Shown here: piece by piece, positions 1 to 9,458 of the stretch
Layout of the letters: each line of letters begins with the position of its first letter
Numbering within the stretch: position 1 is the first letter of the stretch
NCBI RefSeq assembly: GCF_030811215.1
Contig: NZ_JAUSQM010000001.1
Coordinates: 496,001 to 560,000, forward strand
Direction of reading: 5' to 3'
Source: Nocardioides massiliensis
GTDB taxonomy: Bacteria; Actinomycetota; Actinomycetes; Propionibacteriales; Nocardioidaceae
DNA: 64,000 bases
The notes under the pieces: generated by a model
What the model was told of the DNA's origin: nothing
Database searches by the model: none
The model's input: the letters and a program-made list of their open reading frames with translations, nothing else
Program-made: the position numbers and the translations under genes

Positions 1-83
1 GCCCGCCCGGCGTCCTCTCCCAGGTGGTCAAGCTCGGCCATCCAGCACTCGTGGTCGAGATCGACGCCATCGCCGTGCGGTGA
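1..83 (+). CDS. C-terminal end of a probable RidA/YjgF-family protein (partial)
   Basis: The open frame entering from the left edge reads PPGVLSQVVKLGHPALVVEI and ends DAIAVR-stop at 81-83. A Val/Glu/Ile-rich last strand of the type 'LVVEIDAIAV' is typical of the C-terminus of RidA family enamine/imine deaminases, which usually end 'VEIEAIA'. Only 26 residues are visible, so the family call is a resemblance. The start and the catalytic Arg region lie outside the window. Confidence 0.5.
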   Translation, partial: PPGVLSQVVKLGHPALVVEIDAIAVR

Positions 84-198
84 CCCTGTGGCGCCGATTG
101 CCCGGACCGCACGCAACTGCTCCCACCGAACCGCCTGACTCGCCTCCCCAGGTCTGCCACGCCGATAGTGTGGGAACGAGGCGAGGGGAGGTGGGGCG

Positions 199-3021
199 AT
201 GGACCACGCGGACGACTTGTACCTGCAGATCGTCGAGAGCTCCACCGACGGTTTCTGGGTCATCGATGCCGACGGCGTCACCCGCTTCGCCAGCGCACGC
301 CTCGGCGAGATCCTCGGCCGCGATCCCGCCGCCATGGTGGGGACGCCGATGAGCGACTACCTCGACACCGCGGGTCAGCGGCAGTTCGCCGAGCACATCG
401 CCGAGGTGCGGGCCGGACGCCTCAACCAGAGCGAGGTCGAGTGTTGCTTCCTCCGCGGTGACGGCGGCCGGGTCTGGGTCACGCTCGCCGAGTCCAGGCT
501 CAACACCGAGGACGCGGCACCCCTCTATCTGCATCGCATCACCGACAGCACCGCGCAGCGCGAGCTGCTCGACGAGGTCAGCCACAGCCGGGCGCAGCTG
601 GCCGAGGCCCAGCGCATCGGCAAGATCGGCGACTTCGTGTGGCGTCCGCTGGAAGGGCACGCGCAGTGGTCGGAGGAGCTGTACCGGATCTTCCGGCTCC
701 CGCAGGGCCGCCCTCCGGCCGACTGGGCGGGCTTCCTCGAGCTGATCGATCCCCGCGACCGCGACGTCGTGAACGCGTCGGTGCGCGGCTTCGCCGGGGG
801 CAGCGCCGAGACGCACGTCGCCTGGAACGGGCGACTGAACACCGGCGACCCCACCGACGTCGTGTGGCTGCGGGGACGCGGCCTCTTCGAGCGCGACGCC
901 GAGGGTCGAATCGCCGTCGTGCGCGGCACGGTCCAGGACCAGACGGTTGAGCGCGAGACCGAGGACGCGCTGCGCGACTCCCTGCGCCAGAACACCCTCC
1001 TGCAGGCGCTGACCAGCGCGTCCAACCAGGCCGAGACGCTCGAGGACGTCCTGGTGATCTCCAAGCTCGCGATCACCGACTACGAGGACTGGTACCGCGC
1101 CCGCGCTTTCGAGCCCGACCCCGAGGCGCCGTACGGCGTGCGGCCGGCGTACGTCCAGGACACCGACGCGGCCGAGGACGCCGCGCTCACTCCCGCCCAG
1201 GTCGAGCAGGAGCTACGCATCGCGCGCAAGGCCGCGGAGGTGCGCGAGCTCGTGTGGGACGAGAGCGTGCACGACCGCCCGCTCATCGCCTTCCCGGTGC
1301 TGCTCGACGGCGAGATCATCACGATCATCGTGCTGACCGCCCTCGACCCCTTCCTGCGGCACTCGATGATCGCCGACATGGTCGCCCAGATCTCGGCACA
1401 GCTTGCCCGGGTGGCCGAGCGCGAGCGGTTGATCGTCGAGCTGTCCCAGGCGCGCGACGACGCGATGGCGGCCTCGCGGCAGAAGTCGGAGTTCCTGGCG
1501 ACGATGAGCCACGAGATCCGTACGCCGATGAACGGTGTGGTCGGCCTCAACGACCTGCTACTGCAGACCCGGCTGGACGCAGAGCAGCGGCGGCTCGCCG
1601 AGGGCGTCCAGGGCGCCGGTCAGGCGCTGCTGCGGATCATCGACGACATCCTCGACTTCTCCAAGATCGAGGCCGGCAAGCTCGAGCTGTCGACCGAGAC
1701 GTTCTCGATCGAGCAGGTCCTCGACCGGGTGCTGGCGATCTTCGGACCCGGTGCCACCGCGAAGGGCATCACCCTCACCGCCCAAACCGAGCCCGACGTA
1801 CCCACGGTCCTGCGCGGCGACGGCTACCGGCTCGGCCAGGTCGTGAGCAACCTCGTGTCGAACGCCGTCCGCTTCACCCACGAGGGCAGCGTCGCGGTGC
1901 ACGTACGGCGCGACGGCGCGCCCCGCCCCGACGGCAGGCACTGCCTGAGGTTCGAGGTGCGCGACACCGGCATCGGCATCGAGCCCTCCGCCCAGGCGGC
2001 GCTCTTCGAGCCCTTCACCCAGGCCGACCGGACCACCAGCGGCACCTTCGGGGGCACCGGTCTCGGCCTGGCGATCTCCCGGCAGCTCGTGGCCGCGATG
2101 GACGGCGAGGTCGGGCTGGAGTCGGTCCGCCACCAGGGCAGCACCTTCTGGTTCACCGCGCACTTCGCCGAGGCGTCCACCGACGAGCCGCTCGACGCGG
2201 GCCGGGAGGCCGCCTCCGACGAGATCCCACCCGGCACCCGGGTCCTCATCGTCGAGGACAACGAGCTCAACCAGATGGTCGCGGTCGGCGGGTTGCACCG
2301 GTTGGGCGTCGAGACCGTCGTCGCCGGCGACGGTCTCGAGGGATTCGAGCTCGCGACGCAGGGCGGCTTCGACGCCATCGCCATGGACGTGCAGATGCCG
2401 AACCTCGACGGCTACGAGGCCACCCGGATGATCCGCGCATCCGAGGCTCCCGGGACCCGCGTCCCCATCATCGCGATGACGGCGGGTGCGATCGAGGGCG
2501 ACCGCGAGCGCGCCCTCGAGGCCGGCATGGACGACTTCCTCACCAAGCCCGTTGACTTCCGTCGGCTCCAGCAGGTCCTGGCCCGCTGGGTGGGGCGCGA
2601 CGGCGCCGCCTCGCCCCCCGAGGGCCGCCCCGTGCCCGACCGCGCGCTCTCCGCACCCGACCGCCCGCCGGTCCTCGACGCCGCGCGCGTCGCTGAGCTC
2701 CGCGAGCTCGACGAGCCCGGCGAGACGTCGTACGTCGCGATGATTGCGCGCGCCTTCCTCGACCGCGGCGACACCTACCCCCAGCAGGTGCGGGAGGCAG
2801 TGGAGTCCGGGGACGCCGAGGCGATCGCGGCCGCCGCCCACCTGTTGAAGGGCAACGCCCTCAATCTCGGCCTGCGCGAGCTCGGCGAGATCGCCGGTCG
2901 CATCGAGCACGCGGCCCGTGCCGGACGCACGGAGTTCGCCGCCGAGGTCGACGCCCTCGATGCCGCCCACCGGCGGGCGAGCGCCGCGGTGCGCGCGCTC
3001 GCCCCCGACGTACCCGCCTGA
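199..3021 (+). CDS. Hybrid sensor histidine kinase/response regulator with HPt domain
   Basis: This is a 940-residue multidomain phosphorelay protein. Two PAS-type sensor domains (about 5-120 and 140-250) are followed by a GAF-like region (about 265-410) and a short helical linker. The HisKA domain has the phospho-acceptor His438 in MSHEIRTP. The HATPase domain has the N box NLVSNAVRFT, G1 DTGIGI and G2 GGTGLGLAIS. A receiver domain (about 680-800) has acceptor Asp730 in AMDVQMPN and Lys in TKPVD. A C-terminal HPt domain has His881 in AAHLLKGNALNLG. No membrane segment is visible, so it is probably a cytosolic sensor; the ligand is unknown. The ATG is preceded by a purine-rich GAGGGGAGGTGGGG. 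No separate response regulator lies nearby, so the output partner is not in this window. It converges with the S55 protein with almost no spacer. Confidence 0.93.
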   Translation: MDHADDLYLQIVESSTDGFWVIDADGVTRFASARLGEILGRDPAAMVGTPMSDYLDTAGQRQFAEHIAEVRAGRLNQSEVECCFLRGDGGRVWVTLAESRLNTEDAAPLYLHRITDSTAQRELLDEVSHSRAQLAEAQRIGKIGDFVWRPLEGHAQWSEELYRIFRLPQGRPPADWAGFLELIDPRDRDVVNASVRGFAGGSAETHVAWNGRLNTGDPTDVVWLRGRGLFERDAEGRIAVVRGTVQDQTVERETEDALRDSLRQNTLLQALTSASNQAETLEDVLVISKLAITDYEDWYRARAFEPDPEAPYGVRPAYVQDTDAAEDAALTPAQVEQELRIARKAAEVRELVWDESVHDRPLIAFPVLLDGEIITIIVLTALDPFLRHSMIADMVAQISAQLARVAERERLIVELSQARDDAMAASRQKSEFLATMSHEIRTPMNGVVGLNDLLLQTRLDAEQRRLAEGVQGAGQALLRIIDDILDFSKIEAGKLELSTETFSIEQVLDRVLAIFGPGATAKGITLTAQTEPDVPTVLRGDGYRLGQVVSNLVSNAVRFTHEGSVAVHVRRDGAPRPDGRHCLRFEVRDTGIGIEPSAQAALFEPFTQADRTTSGTFGGTGLGLAISRQLVAAMDGEVGLESVRHQGSTFWFTAHFAEASTDEPLDAGREAASDEIPPGTRVLIVEDNELNQMVAVGGLHRLGVETVVAGDGLEGFELATQGGFDAIAMDVQMPNLDGYEATRMIRASEAPGTRVPIIAMTAGAIEGDRERALEAGMDDFLTKPVDFRRLQQVLARWVGRDGAASPPEGRPVPDRALSAPDRPPVLDAARVAELRELDEPGETSYVAMIARAFLDRGDTYPQQVREAVESGDAEAIAAAAHLLKGNALNLGLRELGEIAGRIEHAARAGRTEFAAEVDALDAAHRRASAAVRALAPDVPA

Positions 3022-3024
3022 CGC

Positions 3025-4803
3025 TCAGCGCAGGATCTGCACCCGGATCCGCTTGCCACCGGTGATCTTGGCGTTCTGCGGCGCGACAGTGCGGTTGACC
3101 AGCTCGGTGCGTCGCGGTGTCGCGACGACGGCGGCGACCAGGTCCGACTGGCGCGGGGAGCGCTGCAGCCGGGCGATCGCCCGGTCGACGCCCGACCCCT
3201 GCACGCGCTCCGCCAGCGGGGCCACCCCGGCCGTGGCCACCACCAGCGTGCCTTCGGCGCCCTTGGCCTTGGCCGGGACCCGGACCGTCATCCGCACGAC
3301 CTTGCGCCCGAGGTTGTTGTCGACGGACGCGAGCGTCGCCCGCACCCGCAGCACCGCGCCGGCGCGGGCCTTGATCTTCTTGCGGGCCTGCAGCGGGACC
3401 CACGTACCGGCCCGCCGAACCTCGGCCTCGACCTCGACGATCGACCAGGTGCGCAGCTCCTCGCTCAACTTGGCGTCGATCGTGATGGCGTCGATGGTGC
3501 CCTTGGTGCCGAGCGCGGTGCGCAGGGTCTCGGCGTGCTCGTAGAGCGTGACGGACGGCAGGAAGGTGATGTCGGCGCGGTCGGTCCAGTGGTCGGCGAA
3601 GGAGTAGGTCCACGGCGTCCCGTTGGACCGCGTGCCCCGGATCGTCCAGCCGGCCTCAGCGGAGCCCGCCCGCCATCCGTCGTACACGCGGTCGAGGTTG
3701 GCCATGAGGTGGCTCGCGGCGATGTCGCCCATCGCGGGCAGGTAGGTCGCCCGCGTCTCGCCGATGCGCGACCCACTGCCGTCACGCATCGCGACGGTCG
3801 AGGTGATCGGGGTGGTCGCCGGGATCGAGCCGATGGGGCCGAGGATGCCGGCGAGCCGGTCCTGGTTGATCGTCCCGATCGGGGCGGAGGGGTTGGCGAC
3901 CTTGAACGGCGCGCCGGTGCTGTCCTCCTGGATGTAGATCGCGTCGGCGTTGTGCATCGTCAACGTGGTCGGACCACTGAAGTTCATGGGGTGGCCGAAG
4001 CCGATGACCTCCTCGCCGCAGACTGCGGTGACGGTGCCCGTGCCGACCATGGAGACGTCGCCGTAGGACAGTGACGCGGCGATGTTGCCGCCTGCCACGG
4101 GACGGACCGCGGGTGCCCGCTCGGCGAGCGGGGCCGCACCGGCGGCGAACACCCGGTCGGCGGCGAAGTCGAAGGCGTCGGCGGCCTTGCTCAGCCGCTT
4201 CGCACCGAGACCCGACACGCCGTAGGGCAGCGGCAGCGCGCTGAACCCGCCACGGACCTGACGTGCGCTGACCCCCGTGCTCGCGAGGGCGGCCTGCTGC
4301 CGGCGTGGGATCGCGACCTTGGCCGCGGGCGCTGCGGGGGCTCCGGTCTTCGAGCGGAGGGCATACATCGCGGACGCGGGCGTGATGCCGGCGACCTTCG
4401 AGGGGCCGTAGGACAGGCCGTAGGCGACGGCGCCGATGAGGCGGCCGTCCTCGGCATAGACCGGCGAGCCGGACATGCCCTCCCAGATCCCGCCGACGCG
4501 GTCGAGCTCGGGCGACTCCAGGTCCGCCATGATCATGTCGACGTCGGGGGCGATGCCGTCCTCGAGGACACCCTTGATGGTGCCGGTGAAGCCGGTCGGG
4601 ACGGTGCCGGAGGTGACGGTGAGGCCCTCGATCGCGTCACCCTTCGCGACGTCGGCGAGCGGGAAGACCTCCGGGCACCGCTCGTCCGGTGCCGACACGG
4701 CCGGTCCGGGAAGGACCACTCCCGTGAGCGTGGCGGCGAGACCCAGCGCGGCGACGGCTGCGGTGCGGCGCAGACCGACCCGGCCAGGGAATGACTTCTG
4801 CAT
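3025..4803 (-). CDS. SpoIVB-type S55 peptidase domain protein, secreted
   Basis: The protein has 592 residues. Its N-terminus has Arg residues followed by a hydrophobic segment (about 12-37, AVAALGLAATLTGVVLPG) and an Ala-x-Ala-like end, giving a Sec signal peptide. The S55 signature GMSGSPVY lies at 110-116, with Ser111 as the likely nucleophile, and is followed by DGRLIGAVAYGLSYGP. In Bacillus SpoIVB this fold is a trypsin-like serine peptidase used in sporulation signalling. Actinobacterial homologues occur in non-sporulating species and their substrates are not established. The start codon is preceded by CGAGGGAGCCTC. The C-terminal 200 residues are a basic region with no family I recognise. 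It is divergent from the NTF2-like gene. Confidence 0.85.
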   Translation of the reverse strand: MQKSFPGRVGLRRTAAVAALGLAATLTGVVLPGPAVSAPDERCPEVFPLADVAKGDAIEGLTVTSGTVPTGFTGTIKGVLEDGIAPDVDMIMADLESPELDRVGGIWEGMSGSPVYAEDGRLIGAVAYGLSYGPSKVAGITPASAMYALRSKTGAPAAPAAKVAIPRRQQAALASTGVSARQVRGGFSALPLPYGVSGLGAKRLSKAADAFDFAADRVFAAGAAPLAERAPAVRPVAGGNIAASLSYGDVSMVGTGTVTAVCGEEVIGFGHPMNFSGPTTLTMHNADAIYIQEDSTGAPFKVANPSAPIGTINQDRLAGILGPIGSIPATTPITSTVAMRDGSGSRIGETRATYLPAMGDIAASHLMANLDRVYDGWRAGSAEAGWTIRGTRSNGTPWTYSFADHWTDRADITFLPSVTLYEHAETLRTALGTKGTIDAITIDAKLSEELRTWSIVEVEAEVRRAGTWVPLQARKKIKARAGAVLRVRATLASVDNNLGRKVVRMTVRVPAKAKGAEGTLVVATAGVAPLAERVQGSGVDRAIARLQRSPRQSDLVAAVVATPRRTELVNRTVAPQNAKITGGKRIRVQILR

Positions 4804-4905
4804 GAGGCTCCCTCGGGGTGTGGTGGCCGACGCCGACTGACGCGCGACTGCGACGAATTATCTGCTCCCGGGGCGAATCCACCAAGCGTGGACTAGGTTG
4901 CTTCT

Positions 4906-5433
4906 GTGACGACCTTCACACCGCGACCAGCGGGCGCCACCTGGGACCGCGCCGAGCTCGAGGACGCGCTGCGCGGCTACCAGGAAGCCGGGCAGCGTGC
5001 CGCCGACACCGGCGACTGGGGCCACTTCTCCGCGATGTTCACCGAGGACGCGACCTACTCCGAGCACGCCTACGGCGAGTTCACCGGACGCGACGAGATC
5101 CACGCCTGGGTGACCCGCACCATGGGTGCTTTCCCGGGCAACGTCATGACCGGCTTCCCGATGGCCTGGTCGGTGATCGACGAGCCGACCGCACGGGTCA
5201 TCTGCGAGGTGCGCAACCTGATGCCCGATCCGGGCGACGGCAGCGTCCACGAGGAGTCGAACCTGACGATCCTCACGTACGGCGGCGACGGGCTGTGGGC
5301 ACGCGAGGAGGACGTCTACAACCCGATGAAGTTCGCGAACATGGCGTTGAAGTGGGCCGAGGTCGCCGAGCAGCATGGACGCCTCCCCGAGGACGGCGCG
5401 GCGTTCGTGGCGCGCCTCACGCGCGGACGCTGA
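4906..5433 (+). CDS. NTF2-like (SnoaL-type) protein
   Basis: This 175-residue protein has a GTG start. The pattern DTGDWGHFSAMFTEDATYSE, followed by GEFTGRDEIHAWVTRTM, is the classic NTF2/SnoaL alpha+beta cone: a helix, a 'dfa.lf.eDa.y' strand and a 'G.deI' helix. Members include polyketide cyclases, steroid isomerases and limonene-epoxide hydrolases, but many have no known activity. The fold is confident and the substrate is not. It is followed 28 nt later by a thioesterase in the same direction, so the two probably form an operon acting on small acyl or cyclic compounds. Confidence 0.8.
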   Translation: MTTFTPRPAGATWDRAELEDALRGYQEAGQRAADTGDWGHFSAMFTEDATYSEHAYGEFTGRDEIHAWVTRTMGAFPGNVMTGFPMAWSVIDEPTARVICEVRNLMPDPGDGSVHEESNLTILTYGGDGLWAREEDVYNPMKFANMALKWAEVAEQHGRLPEDGAAFVARLTRGR

Positions 5434-5461
5434 AGTCCGCCGCGACCGTTAGGGTCGCGGA

Positions 5462-6166
5462 GTGGATGCAGACCAGTACGTCGTCGTCGACGTCGATGAG
5501 GCCGAGCACGAGCGATTCCTCGCCTCGCAGGTGGCCCTGACCGACGCCGCGCGCCAGCTCGTCGACGCGACGATCCGTACGCAGGTCGGCGCCGAGGAGC
5601 TCGACGCCGTGCGCGGGGAGCTCGATGCGCTCGTGGCCCGGCTCCGGACGTCCCAGCTGCCGGGGTCGTACGGCGTCTCACTCACCAGCGGCGGCACGTT
5701 CCGCAACTACGGCAACGCGGTGGTCGGCAAGCGCAACGCCGTGGCTCCGCCGCTCGAGGTCGAGCGCGACCCCGCCGGGCGGGCCTGGTCGCACTTCGCG
5801 CTCGGGGCGGCGTACGAAGGGCCCCCCGGGCTCGTCCACGGCGGCGTGACCGCACTGATCCTCGACCAGATCGCCGGCGAGGCGGCCGCGGCCGGCGGCA
5901 CCCCGGGCATGACCGGTCAGCTGAACCTGCGCTACGAGCGCCCCACCCCGCTGGGACCGCTGTCGGTGGAGGCGTGGGTCGACCGCCGCGAGGGCTACAA
6001 GACCTGGGTCAAGGGCGAGATGCGCGACGCCGAGGGTCAAGCGACGGTGACCTGCGAGGGTCTGTTCATCCTGCCGCGTTGGGCGCGTGAGCTGGTGGAC
6101 GAGGAGACGAAGGCGCGCTACCAGCGCACCGGCGCCGGCGACGCGCCCGGGACGCCGGGAGACTGA
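5462..6166 (+). CDS. PaaI-family thioesterase (hotdog fold)
   Basis: The protein has 234 residues and a GTG start. A hotdog domain occupies the C-terminal two thirds. GPPGLVHGGVTALILDQ holds the HGG motif and central helix typical of PaaI/YbgC acyl-CoA thioesterases, followed by TGQLNLRYERPTPLGPLSVE. The N-terminal 90 residues are an extra helical region (RQLVDATIRTQVG) seen in some actinobacterial members. It probably hydrolyses acyl-CoA thioesters in the cytosol; the chain specificity is unknown. It follows the NTF2-like gene closely. Confidence 0.85.
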   Translation: MDADQYVVVDVDEAEHERFLASQVALTDAARQLVDATIRTQVGAEELDAVRGELDALVARLRTSQLPGSYGVSLTSGGTFRNYGNAVVGKRNAVAPPLEVERDPAGRAWSHFALGAAYEGPPGLVHGGVTALILDQIAGEAAAAGGTPGMTGQLNLRYERPTPLGPLSVEAWVDRREGYKTWVKGEMRDAEGQATVTCEGLFILPRWARELVDEETKARYQRTGAGDAPGTPGD

Positions 6167-6220
6167 GCCTCACTCTGGCCACAGCAGCACCACTCGTCGT
6201 ACAAAACCGGGCGTCGGGGG

Positions 6221-6274
6221 CGGCAGTTTCGTTCGACCAGCGGGCGTGTCGTGGCTCGGGCGGTGAAACTGCCG
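6221..6274. repeat. Inverted repeat with 10-bp perfect arms between convergent genes
   Basis: CGGCAGTTTC at 6221-6230 and its exact complement GAAACTGCCG at 6265-6274 enclose a 34-nt GC-rich loop. It lies between the stops of the thioesterase and ndh. It may serve as a bidirectional terminator, or be a small dispersed intergenic repeat. No T tract follows either arm. Confidence 0.45.
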
Positions 6275-6285
6275 CGTCGTTTGCG

Positions 6286-7794
6286 TCAGTCGCCGACCCG
6301 GGCGCCGCGGACGCCGGTGTCGGTGAGCCGCACCTCCTCGGAGGCCTGCTCCTCGAGGGTGGCGCGGCGCTGGGCGGCGAGCTCGGAGCGCTGGTCGTTC
6401 CACTCCCCCGGCGCGGAGACGAGCCCGGCCGTCCCGCCCTCGAGCCGGTTGAGCGCTGTGCGGGCGAAGATCTGCTGCTCGGTGGTGGTCCGCTCGGAGC
6501 GACCGCGGCCGATGAAGCTGACCGCCCACCGCAGCAGCGCCGTGACGCGGCTCTTGAACCCGGTGATGTAGACGAGGTGGACCGCCAGCCACATCAGCCA
6601 GGCGACGAACCCGGTGAGCCGCACCTTGCCGATCAGCGCGACGGCCCGGAAGCGGGAGATCGTCGCCATGCTGCCCTTGTCGAAGTAGCGGAACGGCTCC
6701 TGCGGGGCCTTGCCCTTGAGCCGGTTGTCGATCTCCTTGGCGGCGTACTTCGCGCCCTGGATCGCGACCTGCGCGACGCCCGGGAGGTTGTTGAGCGAGA
6801 TCATGTCGCCCACGACGAACACCTCGGGGTGCCCGGGCAGGGTGAGGTCGGGGTTGACGCCGACGCGGCCGGCCCGGTCGAGCGGAGCGCCCGACTGCTC
6901 GGCCAGCTGCTTCGCCAGGGGGCTGGCCTGGACGCCGGCGGCCCACACCTTGGTCACGGCGTCGATGCGGCGCCGCCGCCCGTCCTTGTCCTGGACCTCG
7001 AGGCCGCGCTCGTCGACCTCGACCACCATGGCGCCGAGCTGGACCTCGACACCGAGGCCCTCGAGGTCCTCCTTGGTCTTGCGGCCGAGCTTCTCGCCGA
7101 ACGGCGGCAGCACCTGCGGCGCGGCGTCGACGAGGATCACCCGGGCGTGCCGGGTGTTGATGCGGCGGAAGTCGCGCTTGAGCGTGCGGTGGGCGAGCTC
7201 GGCGATCTGTCCTGCCATCTCCACACCGGTGGGGCCCGCGCCGACGACCACGAAGGTCAGCAGCCGCTCGACCTCCTCCTCGGTCTCGGCGATCTCGGCC
7301 AGCTCGAACGCGCCGAAGATCCGTCCGCGCAGCTCGAGGGCGTCGTCGATGCTCTTCATGCCCGGCGCGAACTCCGCGAAGTGGTCGTTGCCGAAGTAGG
7401 ACTGTCCGGCGCCGGCGGCCACCAGCAACGTGTCGTACGGCGTGACCGTCTCGCGCCCGAGGACCTGCGAGGTGACGGTGCGGCGGTCGAGGTCGATGTG
7501 GGTCACCTCGCCGAGGATGACCCGGGCGTTGCGCTGCTTGGCCAGGATCTCCCGGGTCGGCGGGGCGATCTCGCCCTCGGACAGGATCCCCGTCGCCACC
7601 TGGTAGAGCAGCGGCTGGAAGAGGTGGTGGGTGGTCTTGGCGACCATCGTCACCTCGACGTCGGCACGTCGCAGCGCCTTGGTGCCGAACAGACCGCCGA
7701 ACCCGGAGCCGACGACCACCACGCGGTGGGTCTCGGCGCCGAGGGGTGTGGGCGACGTGCTCGTGCCGGGGTCGTCGACCTGGTCGACGCTCAT
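6286..7794 (-). CDS. ndh: Type II NADH:quinone oxidoreductase (NDH-2-like)
   Basis: This 502-residue flavoprotein transfers electrons from NADH to the quinone pool without proton pumping. The FAD-binding Rossmann motif VVVVGSGFGGLFGTKAL lies near the N-terminus, followed by HHLFQPLLYQVATG, a conserved NDH-2 segment. The NADH-binding motif is VVVGAGPTGVEMAG, and FVVGDMISL is the second FAD contact. The C-terminal segment GFVAWLMWLAVHLVYITGF is a membrane-anchoring hydrophobic helix typical of actinobacterial NDH-2. The chosen ATG (MSVDQ) follows GAGGTGA; an in-frame upstream GTG at 7842 has no such site. It is divergent from mycothione reductase. Confidence 0.9.
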   Translation of the reverse strand: MSVDQVDDPGTSTSPTPLGAETHRVVVVGSGFGGLFGTKALRRADVEVTMVAKTTHHLFQPLLYQVATGILSEGEIAPPTREILAKQRNARVILGEVTHIDLDRRTVTSQVLGRETVTPYDTLLVAAGAGQSYFGNDHFAEFAPGMKSIDDALELRGRIFGAFELAEIAETEEEVERLLTFVVVGAGPTGVEMAGQIAELAHRTLKRDFRRINTRHARVILVDAAPQVLPPFGEKLGRKTKEDLEGLGVEVQLGAMVVEVDERGLEVQDKDGRRRRIDAVTKVWAAGVQASPLAKQLAEQSGAPLDRAGRVGVNPDLTLPGHPEVFVVGDMISLNNLPGVAQVAIQGAKYAAKEIDNRLKGKAPQEPFRYFDKGSMATISRFRAVALIGKVRLTGFVAWLMWLAVHLVYITGFKSRVTALLRWAVSFIGRGRSERTTTEQQIFARTALNRLEGGTAGLVSAPGEWNDQRSELAAQRRATLEEQASEEVRLTDTGVRGARVGD

Positions 7795-7935
7795 GGACTC
7801 ACCTCGAAGACGGAGGGGCAGACAGAGGGGGCGGACAGCCAACGCCGGGGGAACCCGGGGCCACCGGTGATTGTTCCGCCTCCGGACCCCAGGTATGCCT
7901 CCCGGAGACCGTTGACTTGGTCACGCCAGGGCAGG

Positions 7936-9339
7936 ATGGCCAGCGTGACCCACTTCGACGTCGTCGTCATCGGCAGCGGTTCGGGGAACTCCCTGATCGA
8001 CTCCTCCTTCTCCCACCTGCGCACGGCGATCGTGGAGCGGGGGGTCTTCGGCGGCACCTGCCTCAACGTGGGCTGCATCCCGACCAAGATGTTCGTCCAC
8101 CCCGCCGACCTGGCGGCCTCGGTCGGCGAGTCCGGGCGGCTCGGGATCGACCTGCGTCTCGAGGGCGTCCGCTGGCGCGACATCCGCGACCGGGTCTTCG
8201 GCCGGATCGACGCCATCTCCGCGAACGGACGCGAGTACCGCGCCGCGGGACTGCCGGGCACCACGCTCTTCGAGGGCACGGCCCGCTTCGTCGGCGACCG
8301 CGAGCTGAGGATCGCGCTGAACGACGGCGGCGAGGAGACCATCACCGCCGACCAGGTCGTGCTCGCGGCCGGCAGCCGCGCGGTGGTCCCGCCGGTGCCG
8401 GGCGTCGAGGACGTCCCCGTCCACACCAGCGACACGATCATGCGCATCGACGAGGTCCCCGCGCGGCTGGCGATCCTCGGCGGCGGGGTCGTCGCGGCCG
8501 AGTTCGCTCACGTCTTCGGCTCCTTCGGCAGCCAGGTCACCATCATCAACCGCTCCGAGCAGCTCCTGGGCTCGCTCGACGAGGACCTGTCCGCGACGTT
8601 CACCGAGCACGCACGCCGGACCTGGGACGTACGCTCGCCCGCGCGGGTCACCCACGCAGCGGTCACGGCGGACGGCGGCGTACGCCTGGAGCTGAGTGGT
8701 CCTGGTGACCCCGGCACGGTCGAGGCCGACCTGCTGCTGGTCGCCACCGGCCGGCGGCCCAACTCCGACCTGCTCGACCTCGCAGCGGGCGGGGTCGACG
8801 TCGACGCCGCGGGGGTCGTGGTCACCGACCGCCACCAGCGCACGAGCGCACCGGGTGTCTGGGCGCTCGGGGACGTCGCGAACTCCTTCCAGCTCAAGCA
8901 CCTCGCCAACCACGAGGCGCGCGTCGTGCAGCACAACCTGTTGCATCCCGAGGACCTGTGGGAGCGCGACCACGAGCACGTCCCCGCGGGCATCTTCACC
9001 CGGCCGCAGATCGCCACCGTCGGCCTGACCGAGGCCCAGGCACGGGCGCAGGGCGTGCCCCACGTGATCGCGCGCCAGCAGTACGGCGACACCGCCTACG
9101 GGTGGGCGACCGAGGACACCGTGGGGTTTGCGAAGCTGCTGCTCGACCCCGACTCCGGACACCTGCTGGGGGCACACCTGCTGGGGCTGGACGCGACCAC
9201 CGTCATCCAGCCGCTGATCACCGCGCTGACCTTCAAGATCCCGGCGCGGGAGTTCGCCCGAGGCCAGTTCTGGATCCATCCGGCACTCAGCGAGGTTGCC
9301 GAGAACGCCTTGCTGAAGCACAATCCCCCCGTTGGTTGA
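7936..9339 (+). CDS. mtr: Mycothione reductase
   Basis: This 467-residue pyridine nucleotide-disulfide oxidoreductase reduces oxidised mycothiol with NADPH. It has the FAD motif VVVIGSGSGNSLID and the redox disulfide GGTCLNVGCIPTKM. The NADPH-binding stretch is AILGGGVVAAEFAHVFG, and the C-terminal dimer/His motif is FWIHPALSEVAENALL. SGSGNSL, GYGWATEDT-type segments and the length match actinobacterial Mtr better than lipoamide dehydrogenase. ATG 7936 is used; a GTG at 7945 (VTHFDVVVIG) with AGGATGG upstream is an equally reasonable start that matches homologues more closely. Presence of mtr supports an actinobacterial host. Confidence 0.92.
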   Translation: MASVTHFDVVVIGSGSGNSLIDSSFSHLRTAIVERGVFGGTCLNVGCIPTKMFVHPADLAASVGESGRLGIDLRLEGVRWRDIRDRVFGRIDAISANGREYRAAGLPGTTLFEGTARFVGDRELRIALNDGGEETITADQVVLAAGSRAVVPPVPGVEDVPVHTSDTIMRIDEVPARLAILGGGVVAAEFAHVFGSFGSQVTIINRSEQLLGSLDEDLSATFTEHARRTWDVRSPARVTHAAVTADGGVRLELSGPGDPGTVEADLLLVATGRRPNSDLLDLAAGGVDVDAAGVVVTDRHQRTSAPGVWALGDVANSFQLKHLANHEARVVQHNLLHPEDLWERDHEHVPAGIFTRPQIATVGLTEAQARAQGVPHVIARQQYGDTAYGWATEDTVGFAKLLLDPDSGHLLGAHLLGLDATTVIQPLITALTFKIPAREFARGQFWIHPALSEVAENALLKHNPPVG

Positions 9340-9458
9340 AGTCGTGACTACCCTCTCCCGTTCGCCCCTCGGTCCAGTCCGACCCCTCGGGTGTGAGCCG
9401 GTCGCCGTACGGGAAAGAATGCTCGAGCGACGCCTGCCCCCCGCCTGAGGACCCCTTC

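Noticed and set aside
1558-2970. Minus-strand open frame opposite the hybrid kinase
   Set aside because: Antisense shadow; the plus strand has unmistakable HisKA, HATPase, REC and HPt motifs.
6577-7935. Long plus-strand open frame in front of mycothione reductase
   Set aside because: It runs antisense to ndh and has low-complexity Glu/Arg/Leu composition typical of a shadow frame in high-GC DNA; the enzyme begins at 7936.
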